Source: Anaerolineales bacterium
GTDB lineage: Bacteria; Chloroflexota; Anaerolineae; 4572-78; NAK82
DNA length: 33,031 bases
Direction of reading: 5' to 3'
NCBI GenBank assembly: GCA_020343875.1
Contig: CP070811.1
Coordinates: forward strand, 3,738,002-3,771,032
A program made the position numbers and the translations under genes. Under the pieces are notes generated by a model, which ran no database searches, was not told the origin of the DNA, and worked only from the letters and a program-made list of their open reading frames with translations. Positions 22,926 through 30,200 of the stretch are shown piece after piece (position 1 is the stretch's first letter; each line of letters begins with the position of its first letter).

Positions 22926-23459
22926 GTGGATAAACGCGACACGAGCAAAGATCCTGAATATCCAGCTGGCCTGTATGTTCTGCCAATGACTGGCGAAGAA
23001 ATGGAAGTCACCCGGCCCGAAGGTTGGGGGTATCCTCTGCTTGTGCAGGTGCGATGGGTGACATCCAATCCCGGGCGAGATGCATTGACACAAATGCTGG
23101 CAGACGTTCTGTTTCTGGAGTGGGACCGCGTGACGCTGGCGGTGGCTGCCGGCGAAACGTACGCACTGGCGCCCTTGCGCGAGCTGGCGCAGCGCCCTGG
23201 CTGGCAGATCGAGTCCAGACTGCCCGAAGCACCTGATAAATGCCGCCTTGCCCGTGAAGGGGAGCCGCCGCGTGAAGGGATGCGGCTCGACTTATTGCGT
23301 GCTCTGGAATTGACGCTGCGCTGTTCGCTCAAGCCTTTTGAGCATATTGCCAGCTGGCCTAACTGGGTCGAGCCAACCCGGCAGGCGTACCAGCAGTTGC
23401 TGCTGGCCCTGCAGGGCCATGCGCTTTTTCAGCCGGCATTCACCCCAGTCGCCGATTGA
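22926..23459 (+). CDS. Small protein between two cargo genes, unknown (immunity or adaptor?)
   Basis: The product has 177 residues, from GTG 22926 with GAGGAA 9 bases upstream. It lies 26 bases after the ADP-ribosyltransferase cargo and 33 bases before the kinase-like cargo, so it is co-transcribed with both. It has no signal peptide, membrane helix, leader module or DUF4157. The start (PEYPAGLYVLPMTGEEMEVTRPEGW) looks beta-rich and the second half mixed alpha/beta, with LDLLRALELTLRCSLKPFEHIASWPNWVEP. I do not recognise the family. Position suggests an immunity protein that keeps the producer safe from its own transferase, or a loading chaperone. Neither is shown by the sequence. Confidence 0.65.
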   Translation: MDKRDTSKDPEYPAGLYVLPMTGEEMEVTRPEGWGYPLLVQVRWVTSNPGRDALTQMLADVLFLEWDRVTLAVAAGETYALAPLRELAQRPGWQIESRLPEAPDKCRLAREGEPPREGMRLDLLRALELTLRCSLKPFEHIASWPNWVEPTRQAYQQLLLALQGHALFQPAFTPVAD

Positions 23460-23492
23460 ATGGATATGAAGAACTGGTGACAGGAGGACGAG

Positions 23493-25241
23493 GTGTCTGT
23501 CAAAACAGCAAACGCCAACCAGATTCGCAAAACAGTTCGTAAGAAGCATGTGGCTAAACCAGCGGCCAGAGCGCAGACATCGCAAGCTGATCGGCTTGTG
23601 TTGCAGCGGGCCGTCGCCAACCCGGCCTCGGCTTCCCCAGCCGATATCCAGACCTTGCAGCGTGCCTACGGCAACCGGGCCGTCACCGGCCTGATTCAGG
23701 CTAAACTTAAGGTCGGCCCGGCGGGGGACAAGTATGAGCAGGAGGCCGACCGGGTGGCGCAGCAGGTGATGGGCATGTCCACTCCGGTTGCAGTGGGGCA
23801 GGCTGGTAAGGGATCACAGCTTGCTCAACGTCAGGCCGAGGAAGAGGAAGTCCAGATGAAGCCCGCCCGCCTTGGGAAGGGGGGACTGCCGCTGGCGGCT
23901 TCGATTACGCCCCTTGTCCAGCGCCAGCAGGAGGAAGAAGAGGTTCAGATGAAGCGGCGCCAGGGGGCTGATGGCAGCTTCCAGGCCAGCCCCGGCCTGC
24001 AGACCCGCCTGGCCGCCCACCAAGGTGGCGGCCAGCCCTTGCCCGCCCATGTGCGCGCCTTCATGGAGCCGCGCTTCGGGGCTGACTTCAGCAACGTGCG
24101 GGTCCATGCCGACGGTGAGGCTGCGCAAATGAGCCAGAGGCTAAGCGCCCAGGCCTTTACCCACGGCCAGGATATCTACCTGAGCGCGGGGCAATACAGC
24201 CCCGGCTCGGACGCAGGCAAACGGCTGCTGGCCCATGAACTGACCCACGTGGTGCAGCAAAGTGGGGCCCAGGCCCGCGCGAACGACGTGTCAACCCTCA
24301 GAATCCAGAGAGCTCTCAATTTCGAGCCAACCAATTGGAAGGATACGCAACAGATCAGCTGGGTAAAAGGCCAGGACCACCCCGATCATGACAATGTGCT
24401 GGGCTTTAGTGGCGGCGGAGGGACCAGGCTCTGGGTCAAGACCAACGAGAGCGTGGCAGAAGCACGGGCAGCGGCAAGCCTTGTAGCTAGTGCAGCTCAG
24501 ATCCGGGCAGGCAGAATGCCCCCAGGGCAAACATGGAGGATTTCCACACCCCAGGTACGGGAGGCAGCCAGGGAAGATCGAACGGGTATGGTGAATAAGC
24601 TGGGAAAACTGCAACCCAAACCTTCCCGAGTTCAGAAGAGACAGCTCAAGGCGACTTTGCTGCAGGCAGCCGACGTGCATATATCGACCCACGCTGGGGG
24701 GGAGATGGGGGATCAGCCGGTTCCCCAGGCCCAAGAGCCCTGGCTGCAGGATCCAGGATTCCGCAGGGCGCTCGGCTACGTAGGCCTTTTGGACATCATT
24801 ATGGCCAACTTTGACCGAATCATCGGCATGGTTGGCCCCCAGAACTGGAAAGTCGAACGGCCGAATCCAACCTTGCACTTGATCGACAATCTTCAACGCG
24901 GATTCGGATTTGACCTTACCTTCGAACAGTGGTCGCAGAATCCTTGGATCCAGTTCGTCAGGGCCCGGAACTGGGCCGGGATGAAGGCTCAGCTAATGGG
25001 GTACTGGGCTGCTGACCCGCAATTTCAGATGATCCCCGCGAACCAGCAAGACGCCTGGGTCAATGATTTCATGGCCGGCATGCAGGAGGCATGGGGCGAC
25101 CTGGATGCAGTACGGCAGGCGCTGCAGGCATCTATGCCTCCCAGCCCTAAACGTGACGTATTGATTCAGCGTATCGTCTATCTTCGAGGATGGCAGGCGG
25201 GCCATCGCTGGCGGGCGGCTCATCCGCAGGCCAATCACTAA
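23493..25241 (+). CDS. eCIS cargo: leader + DUF4157 + C-terminal kinase-like domain
   Basis: The product has 582 residues, from GTG 23493 behind CAGGAGG. Residues 35-78 are the shared leader (LVLQRAVANPASASPADIQ, then LQRAYGNRAVTGLIQAKL). Acidic EEEEVQMK blocks (116-155) and DUF4157 (about 165-257, HELTH 248-252) are nearly identical to the upstream cargo. The C-terminus (about 285-582) is different. It has a Gly-rich turn before a basic strand (FSGGGGTRLWVKT, Lys 316) and a helix with Glu, then DIIMANFDR (434-442), Asn 451 and LHLIDN (Asp 465). This spacing of D-x4-N-x-D-R, N and I-D-N recalls the ATP and Mg2+ site of PI3/4-kinase-like and HipA-like kinases. A phosphotransferase toxin is therefore plausible, but it rests on motif reading alone. 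The stop codon overlaps the next ATG (TAATG). Confidence 0.75.
   Translation: MSVKTANANQIRKTVRKKHVAKPAARAQTSQADRLVLQRAVANPASASPADIQTLQRAYGNRAVTGLIQAKLKVGPAGDKYEQEADRVAQQVMGMSTPVAVGQAGKGSQLAQRQAEEEEVQMKPARLGKGGLPLAASITPLVQRQQEEEEVQMKRRQGADGSFQASPGLQTRLAAHQGGGQPLPAHVRAFMEPRFGADFSNVRVHADGEAAQMSQRLSAQAFTHGQDIYLSAGQYSPGSDAGKRLLAHELTHVVQQSGAQARANDVSTLRIQRALNFEPTNWKDTQQISWVKGQDHPDHDNVLGFSGGGGTRLWVKTNESVAEARAAASLVASAAQIRAGRMPPGQTWRISTPQVREAAREDRTGMVNKLGKLQPKPSRVQKRQLKATLLQAADVHISTHAGGEMGDQPVPQAQEPWLQDPGFRRALGYVGLLDIIMANFDRIIGMVGPQNWKVERPNPTLHLIDNLQRGFGFDLTFEQWSQNPWIQFVRARNWAGMKAQLMGYWAADPQFQMIPANQQDAWVNDFMAGMQEAWGDLDAVRQALQASMPPSPKRDVLIQRIVYLRGWQAGHRWRAAHPQANH
23654..24263 (+). repeat. Long direct repeat, copy 2
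   Basis: Gapless second copy of 20781-21390 (offset 2873). The near-identity reaches silent positions, which points to recent duplication or gene conversion rather than protein-level selection. Confidence 0.85.
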
Positions 25242-25885
25242 TGGTGAATCGGACTCGGAGCACAGGGCAGAAAAAAGAGACCATGCAGAAGGCGCGGTAC
25301 AGCACGCTGACTAACCAGCGTCAACTGGCGAAGCCCATCCAATGGGGCGCGGTTGCGCCATCGCACCAAGTAGACCCACTCATGTTGCAGCGAGCCATCG
25401 CCAACCCGGCGTCGGCTGCCCCAGCCGATATCCAGACCTTGCAGCGCGTGGTCGGCAACCGGGCTGTCACGGGCCTGATTCAGGCCAAGCTGGCGGTCGG
25501 GCCGGTGGGTGGTCAAAACGACAATGTCGTGCAGCGGAATGATGATGTTAAGAGTTTTGCAGCGTTGAGTGCAAGTGATGTGGTCATGGCGGCCTATCAA
25601 AATAAGATACCCAAAGAATTAACCATGGAGTTGGCGGCAACCTACAAGTCGTCATTTGATAAAACGGGATTTGGCAGTGAATATTGGGCAACCGAAACAG
25701 CCAACTGGGTACTACACACTCACAGGGGAGCTGCTGGAGGCTTGAAAGCAGGCAAGATCAAAAACTGGACGGAACGGTTCAGCAAGGGCAAGGGTGGCTC
25801 CTTGACTGTGGATAAACTCTTGAAGTTTCCGGGCGTCAAACAGGTAGACAACCAGCGCAAAGACGAAAGCGGGACGATTGACTGA
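25241..25885 (+). CDS. Short cargo-like protein with shared leader, no DUF4157
   Basis: The product has 214 residues. ATG 25241 overlaps the stop of the kinase-like cargo (TAATG), a sign of coupled translation; a longer frame from 25190 would lie inside that gene. Residues 46-90 repeat the leader of the two larger cargoes (LMLQRAIANPASAAPADIQ, then LQRVVGNRAVTGLIQAKL and VGPVGG), and similarity stops exactly there. The rest (about 95-214) is unrelated: a helical segment (DDVKSFAALSASDVVMAAYQ), then KELTMELAATYKSSFDKTGFGSEYWATETANW and a basic, Gly/Lys-rich end. Acidic blocks and HExxH are absent. I do not recognise the C-terminal part. It may be a small effector using the same loading signal, or an effector fragment left by recombination. 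Confidence 0.7.
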   Translation: MVNRTRSTGQKKETMQKARYSTLTNQRQLAKPIQWGAVAPSHQVDPLMLQRAIANPASAAPADIQTLQRVVGNRAVTGLIQAKLAVGPVGGQNDNVVQRNDDVKSFAALSASDVVMAAYQNKIPKELTMELAATYKSSFDKTGFGSEYWATETANWVLHTHRGAAGGLKAGKIKNWTERFSKGKGGSLTVDKLLKFPGVKQVDNQRKDESGTID

Positions 25886-25957
25886 TTGGTTCAGTAGTGT
25901 GTGGTTGACAACTGACCGTAGCTGGGTTATTGTTCGTAACCAAGGAGTACGTTTCGC

Positions 25958-26794
25958 ATGATTCACGATTTAGACGAGGTATTGCGCAAGTTACTCATCC
26001 GCGAAATACCCATCAAAAACAACGAAGTGGAAATCAAGTTCGACCAACCCGGCCGGGAATGGTCGGCCCGGCTCAGCCGGCCTACTTTGAACCTCTTCCT
26101 GTACGATGTGCGCGAGAACGCCAAGCTGCGCCAGGTGCGACCCACGTGGACCATGGAGCGCCACGACGACGGTACCGTGACCAAGCGGCTCAAGCCGGTG
26201 CGAGTGGACCTGCATTATATGCTCACCGCCTGGGCCAATGATCCTGAGGACGAGCACCGCTTGCTGGCCGCCACCCTGTTGGCCCTCTTTCGTACCCCCG
26301 AGCTGCCGGTTGAGTTACTGCCCGAGAGCTTGCAGAGACAGCCGGCACCTATCGCAATTATGGCGGCCCAAGAGGACGAACTCAAGAATCCCACCGACGT
26401 GTGGAACGTACTGGACAACGAGATGCGCCCGGCGATTGTGTGTATCGTGACCATGGCTCTCGACCCGTACCAGCCCATCGTGGGCCCCATGGTGCGCACC
26501 CGCGAGCTGCGCTTCGGCCAGGCAGGCCGACCCTGGCTGGAGCAGCTGGATGAGCCGGACAAGCCGGAGACCTTCTGGACCATCGGCGGGACCATCCACA
26601 CCTCTAAACCGTTGGACGAGTTGCACCTGACCCTGGTTGAGCAGGGATTGGAAGTACCCATCCAGGATGAGGGTCGGTTTAGCATCGGCAGGCTCCGCGC
26701 CGGTGACTACACCCTGGAGGTGACAGTCGATGGCGACCAGCCACAGCGTTATAAGATCACCGTGCCGGCGCCGGACTATGACATTGAGGTGTGA
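25958..26794 (+). CDS. Pvc16-like (DUF4255) tail terminator protein with C-terminal beta domain
   Basis: The product has 278 residues; AAGGAG precedes ATG 25958. The first 180 or so are the DUF4255/Pvc16 N-terminal domain: MIHDLDEVLRKLLI, SRPTLNLFLYDVRENAKLR, and RVDLHYMLTAWANDPEDEHRLLAATL, matching the family's V-D-L-x-Y-x-x-T-A-W-a-x-d-p-x-x-E-H motif. In contractile injection systems this protein caps the tube and sheath at the end away from the baseplate. The C-terminal 80 residues (about 197-278) look like a small beta-sandwich of the carboxypeptidase-regulatory type (IQDEGRFSIGRLRAGDYTLEV), a usual addition in this family. It is followed by sheath and tube genes. The family is confident; the capping role is from related systems. 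Confidence 0.9.
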   Translation: MIHDLDEVLRKLLIREIPIKNNEVEIKFDQPGREWSARLSRPTLNLFLYDVRENAKLRQVRPTWTMERHDDGTVTKRLKPVRVDLHYMLTAWANDPEDEHRLLAATLLALFRTPELPVELLPESLQRQPAPIAIMAAQEDELKNPTDVWNVLDNEMRPAIVCIVTMALDPYQPIVGPMVRTRELRFGQAGRPWLEQLDEPDKPETFWTIGGTIHTSKPLDELHLTLVEQGLEVPIQDEGRFSIGRLRAGDYTLEVTVDGDQPQRYKITVPAPDYDIEV

Positions 26795-26798
26795 TGTG

Positions 26799-26868
26799 AA
26801 GCGTAAGACGTAAAACGTGAACCGCAAGCAGGCGTGCGTATTGCTTTTACGCATTACGTTTTGCGCTT
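26799..26868. repeat. Intergenic inverted repeat upstream of the sheath gene
   Basis: AAGCGTAAGACGTAA (26799-26813) pairs with TTACGTTTTGCGCTT (26854-26868) over 15 positions including two G-U. It looks like a dispersed palindromic repeat. The 359-base gap 26795-27153 otherwise holds only the sheath SD and an 8-codon frame at 27019-27045 with a purine-rich SD-like stretch. Confidence 0.55.
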
Positions 26869-27153
26869 TGGAAAGGGGGTGGTTGGAAGAGAGTAGGATA
26901 CGCTTCAAGGTTGTAACCGCCGACGGAGAACGGGCTTCCGTCCATGGCCTAATCAGGGTGAAGTTGCGCACAAATGTCTGACATATTTTGGGTTAATGAT
27001 CTATGGAAGGGGGTGAGAATGAGAACTCAATCACAAGTCTGGTGACACGCCTCATATGCAACGCAGGACTTGCACTGCACGCCCCTGGCGCCTGGCGGGA
27101 CGACGTAAGTGCAGGTGCACGTAGTAGGTAATGTACCCATAAGGAGGTTTGTA

Positions 27154-28797
27154 ATGCCTGAGTATCTATCACCAGGAGTATATGTAGAAGAAGTAGACCG
27201 CGGCCCCAAGCCGATCGAAGGAGTCGGCACAGCCATGGCCGCTTTCGTGGGCTTCAGTGAGAAAGCGGATTTGATGCGACAGGTAGATGGCGAGACGGTT
27301 GTCGAGGACGTCCTCAACAAGCCCCAGTTGGTCACCAACTGGAGCCAGTATGTTGAGCGCTTTGGCGGCTTCGTGGAGGGGGCCTATCTGCCGCATGCGG
27401 TGTATGGCTACTTCAACAATGGCGGCAACCGCTGCTACGTGGTCAGCGTCAAGACCATAGGCAAGGCCCAGGTGGCGCTGCTGGGCAGCGATAAGAAGCC
27501 CTACCTGATCGCCAGGGCCAAGCAGGCTGGTTACGACGGCCTGCGCTTGCGGGTCAAGATCGATACGCCTGAGGAGCCGGCCCCTCCGGCCAAAGCGGGT
27601 GCCAAGAAAGAGGAAGAAGGGAAGCCGGCTGCGGCTGCCGGTGGCAACCTACCCTTTACCATCACCGTTGAACGCCAGGGAGTCACCGGCGCCTGGCAGG
27701 CCAAAGAGGTACTGCCTGAGGTAACCCTGGTTGAGGTGAAGGAAGAGGATGGTACCAAGAAAGTCCAGGTGGCCTACAAGGACAACAAAGCTTCTCAGTT
27801 GATTGATCTCTTGATGCCCGAAAAGGCCGGTGCTCTGGACAAGATGTGGCCGTCCACCCAGGAGCAATCCCTGAGCCTGGAGCCCAAGCAACTGGCAGCA
27901 CCTACCTCCCAGGATTTCCGGGGCGAGGTGACTGAGCGGACCGGGGTGGAAGGGCTGGAAGCCCTCGAGGAAGTCACCATGGTGTGTGTGCCGGACTTGA
28001 TGAGCACCGCGCCCGGCGAGGATCTGAACCTGGACATGGTCAAGGCGGTGCAGACCATGATGATCGCCCACTGCGAGCGACTGGGAGACCGGGTGGCTAT
28101 CCTGGACTCGCCGCCCAACATGCTGCCAGCGGAGATCAACAAGTGGCGTATGGACACGGCCGGCTACGATTCCACCTACGCCGCCCTGTACTATCCCTGG
28201 ATTCAGGTGGACGACCCCATCCTCAATCGATCCATCAACCTGCCCCCCTCAGGTCACATTGCCGGTATTTGGGCCCGCAGCGACAACACGCGCGGCGTGC
28301 ACAAGGCCCCCGCCAATGAGATCGTGCGCGGCGCCGTGGGCCTGGCCTACAACACCACCAAGGGCGAGCAGGATGTCCTGAACCCCAACGGCGTCAACTG
28401 CATCCGGGCCTTCCCCGGCCGCGGCATCCGGGTTTGGGGCGCGCGCACCCTGTCCAGCGATCCCGCCTGGCGCTACATCAACGTGCGCCGGCTCTTCAAC
28501 TACGTGGAGAAGTCCATCGAGAACGGCACCCAGTGGGTGGTTTTTGAGCCGAACGATCAGTTCCTGTGGGCCCGAGTGCGGCGCGACGTCTCGGCCTTTT
28601 TGAGCACGGTCTGGAGTGACGGCGCCCTGTTTGGAGGGAGTGCGGCTGAAGCTTTCTACGTCAAGTGCGATGAGGAACTCAACCCACCGGCCATACGCGA
28701 CATGGGCCGCATGATCGTCGAAATCGGCATGTGCCCGGTCAAGCCAGCCGAGTTCGTCATCTTCCGCATCAGCCAGTGGGCTGGACCAGGTACATGA
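27154..28797 (+). CDS. Contractile tail sheath protein
   Basis: The outer contractile tube of the injection system, 547 residues. The start is ATG 27154, fixed by AAGGAGG 7 bases upstream and by the family's N-terminal motif PEYLSPGVYVEEV; a longer frame to 27109 lacks support. The core has AFVGFSEKADL, YVERFGGF, LPHAVYGYFNNGGNRCYVV, then CIRAFPGRGIRVWGARTLS, WRYINVRRLFNYVEKSI and FVIFRISQW near the C-terminus, the elements that link neighbouring sheath subunits. A Lys/Glu/Ala/Pro-rich insertion (about 155-180: PAPPAKAGAKKEEEGKPAAA) probably loops to the outside. It lies between the terminator protein and tube genes, the usual eCIS order. Sheath is needed in many copies, which fits its strong SD. 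Confidence 0.95.
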   Translation: MPEYLSPGVYVEEVDRGPKPIEGVGTAMAAFVGFSEKADLMRQVDGETVVEDVLNKPQLVTNWSQYVERFGGFVEGAYLPHAVYGYFNNGGNRCYVVSVKTIGKAQVALLGSDKKPYLIARAKQAGYDGLRLRVKIDTPEEPAPPAKAGAKKEEEGKPAAAAGGNLPFTITVERQGVTGAWQAKEVLPEVTLVEVKEEDGTKKVQVAYKDNKASQLIDLLMPEKAGALDKMWPSTQEQSLSLEPKQLAAPTSQDFRGEVTERTGVEGLEALEEVTMVCVPDLMSTAPGEDLNLDMVKAVQTMMIAHCERLGDRVAILDSPPNMLPAEINKWRMDTAGYDSTYAALYYPWIQVDDPILNRSINLPPSGHIAGIWARSDNTRGVHKAPANEIVRGAVGLAYNTTKGEQDVLNPNGVNCIRAFPGRGIRVWGARTLSSDPAWRYINVRRLFNYVEKSIENGTQWVVFEPNDQFLWARVRRDVSAFLSTVWSDGALFGGSAAEAFYVKCDEELNPPAIRDMGRMIVEIGMCPVKPAEFVIFRISQWAGPGT

Positions 28798-28851
28798 GCC
28801 AGGGCTCATCTCCAGGAAAATCAGCCATAGTTTATCAGGAGGTAATGTACG

Positions 28852-29328
28852 ATGCCGAGTAATCCTTACCTATCTAACAGAGAAGATTCGCTCACTGAAG
28901 ATCCCCTGCTTGGGTTTAATTTTATGCTTGAGCTGGAGGGGGCCATAGCCGGTTACTTTACCGAGTGCAGCGGCATTGGTTCTGAGCATGAGATCGTCGA
29001 ACACAAGGTCGTCGACAAGCAGGGCCATGAAATCGTCCGCAAACTCCCTGGCCGCCTGAAGTGGCAGGATGTCAGCCTCAAGCGTGGGATTACTTCCGAT
29101 CTGCAGATTTGGAAATGGCGGGATGACTGCCTCAAGGGCGACGTGAAGGCGGCTCGCAAGAACATCTCCATTACTATGTTGGACCGCACGTACGCCCCGG
29201 TTGCCAAGTGGCACTTTGCCAACGCCTGGCCCTCCAAGGTCAGTGGTCCCAGTCTCAAATCGGATAGCAACGAAATTGGCATTGAAGAAGTGACCATCGT
29301 GCATGAGGGGATGTACCGCGAGACATAA
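28852..29328 (+). CDS. Tail tube protein 1
   Basis: An inner-tube subunit of the phage T4 gp19 / Pvc1 family, 158 residues, right after the sheath. Signatures are DPLLGFNFMLELEGAIAGYFTECSGI, EIVRKLPGRLKWQDVSLKRGIT, LQIWKWRDDC and a C-terminal IGIEEVTIVHEGM. Hexameric rings of this protein stack to form the channel that carries cargo. AGGAGG lies upstream (TCAGGAGGTAATGTACG-ATG). A strong hairpin follows the gene. It is about 25-30% like the second tube protein at 30201 by eye, with the same L-P-G-R and K-x-G-I-T blocks. Confidence 0.93.
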   Translation: MPSNPYLSNREDSLTEDPLLGFNFMLELEGAIAGYFTECSGIGSEHEIVEHKVVDKQGHEIVRKLPGRLKWQDVSLKRGITSDLQIWKWRDDCLKGDVKAARKNISITMLDRTYAPVAKWHFANAWPSKVSGPSLKSDSNEIGIEEVTIVHEGMYRET

Positions 29329-29359
29329 GCGGCACGCTGGTGTAAGAACGGCGAGCGCT

Positions 29360-29402
29360 GACCCCCTGCCTGCTCCCAAAGGGGAGGGTAGGGCAGGGGG
29401 TC
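29360..29402 (+). terminator. Strong hairpin after tube 1, possible attenuator
   Basis: GACCCCCTGCC (29360-29370) and GGCAGGGGGTC (29392-29402) form a perfect 11-bp stem, with CTCCC/GGGAG (29373-29377 and 29382-29386) pairing inside. No U-tract follows, so it may protect the upstream mRNA end or lower transcription into the minor genes rather than stop it. It could also be a dispersed repeat. Confidence 0.45.
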
Positions 29403-29482
29403 CGGCCGTCGCCAGTTTCGGCATTAATTGCCAGTTCATATTGGCCTATTCATACATCCATTGAAAGTGACGATGGAGAGAC

Positions 29483-29851
29483 ATGAGCCTGCAAACCGAA
29501 TTTGAATTCAATCTGCCTCGGGGATACATTGATGGCGATGGCAACCTGCATCGCCAGGGAGTCATGCGCCTGGCCACGGCGCTGGATGAAATTGCCCCCC
29601 TGCGTGACCTGCGAGTGCGCTCCAACCAGGCCTACCTGGTCATCATCCTGCTGTCGCGGGTGATCGTGCGCCTCGGTAGCTTGTCCCAGGTCACTACCGG
29701 GGTGATTGAGAATCTTTTTGCCGCCGACTTGGCCTACCTGCAGGCATTTTACCGCCAAATCAACGAACAAGGCACCAGCCGGGTGACGGTGACCTGCCCC
29801 GAATGTAGCGCCAAGCACGAGGTAGATTTGGTCGAACTGGGGGGGTCGTAG
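29483..29851 (+). CDS. eCIS tail assembly protein (zero-frame product)
   Basis: The product has 122 residues, starting MSLQTEFEFNLPRGYIDGDGNLHRQGVMRLATALDEIAPL, the form seen in eCIS 'phage tail assembly protein' genes. The middle is helical (QAYLVIILLSRVIVRLGSL, LFAADLAYLQAFYRQI) and the end has a C-x-x-C finger-like turn (VTCPECSAKHEVDL). The family's position between tube and later genes corresponds to the phage tail chaperone gpG, which helps set up tube or tape polymerisation. The last codons are CTG GGG GGG TCG TAG. The G run is a slippery heptamer in the right phase, so part of the ribosomes may shift to -1 and add the downstream helical domain, giving a 176-residue fusion. Start ATG 29483 has GGAGAG 6 bases upstream. 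Confidence 0.8.
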   Translation: MSLQTEFEFNLPRGYIDGDGNLHRQGVMRLATALDEIAPLRDLRVRSNQAYLVIILLSRVIVRLGSLSQVTTGVIENLFAADLAYLQAFYRQINEQGTSRVTVTCPECSAKHEVDLVELGGS

Positions 29852-29889
29852 GCTACCCTCTCGACCGCCTGCACGAGGAGGTAGCCTAT
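29839..29889 (+). promoter_or_regulatory. Probable programmed -1 ribosomal frameshift signal
   Basis: The heptamer G-GGG-GGG (29839-29845) is in exact zero-frame phase for a -1 slip. Three bases later a perfect 9-bp stem begins: TAGGCTACC (29849-29857) with GGTAGCCTA (29880-29888), a G-U pair closing the base at 29848/29889. GAGG lies 16 bases upstream of the slip (29819-29822) and could act as a stimulatory internal SD. The -1 frame then reads on to the stop at 30010. Confidence 0.65.
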
Positions 29890-30012
29890 CTGGCATATCA
29901 TTTTCACTGGCCGCGCGACGACATCTTGGACCTTGAGCACGGCGAACGGCAGCGGTGGGTGGAAGAGGTGGCCAAAATCAATCGCAGGTTGAATCAGATG
30001 CCCGAGAGGTAG
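29846..30012 (+). CDS. Small helical eCIS protein (DUF6760-like), likely made by -1 frameshift
   Basis: About 55 residues: GYPLDRLHEEVAYLAYHFHWPRDDILDLEHGERQRWVEEVAKINRRLN. A helix, an H-W-P turn and a second helix with E-x-x-R-x-x-W-V resemble the short DUF6760 proteins that follow the tail assembly gene in eCIS loci, and the T part of phage gpGT. In this frame there is no ATG, GTG or TTG between the in-frame TAG at 29806 and the TTG at 29926, inside the conserved part. The natural way to translate it is by slipping at the upstream G run. Alternatives are a rare CTG start, or a missing G in the assembly (eight Gs would fuse the frames directly). It is followed after 5 bases by the next gene's ATG. 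Confidence 0.7.
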
Positions 30013-30017
30013 TTCCT

Positions 30018-30188
30018 ATGTTGTCCAGCACCACTGAGACCACTGCCTCAACGGACGGCGCCCAGGAGACTCGCCCGCCGGCCGGGGGCCAGGTGGATCT
30101 GAGGGCCCTGGCCGAAAAAATCTACAAACTGCTCATAGAGGAAGCACGCTTGGAGCGCGAGCGCCTGGGGCGGCATCAACGTCGCTAA
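30018..30188 (+). CDS. 56-residue helical eCIS protein, ERER motif
   Basis: ATG 30018 has GAGAGG upstream. A Thr/Ser/Pro-rich start (about 1-26) is followed by one amphipathic helix, VDLRALAEKIYKLLIEEARL-ERERLGRHQRR. The same pattern ends the large Pro-rich protein at 33030 (PDLDRLARQVYPLIKRMLAVERERR), so the helix is a shared module of the locus, perhaps a docking or oligomerisation helix. The gene lies between the frameshifted assembly protein and tube 2 with only 12 bases to the next start. I do not know a function. Short proteins of this kind are easily missed in annotation. Confidence 0.65.
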   Translation: MLSSTTETTASTDGAQETRPPAGGQVDLRALAEKIYKLLIEEARLERERLGRHQRR

Positions 30189-30200
30189 GGAGTGTATACA

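Noticed and set aside
27019..27045. 8-codon ORF with a purine-rich SD upstream of the sheath gene
   Set aside because: Too short to judge; could be a leader peptide but there is no codon bias or attenuator that would support it.
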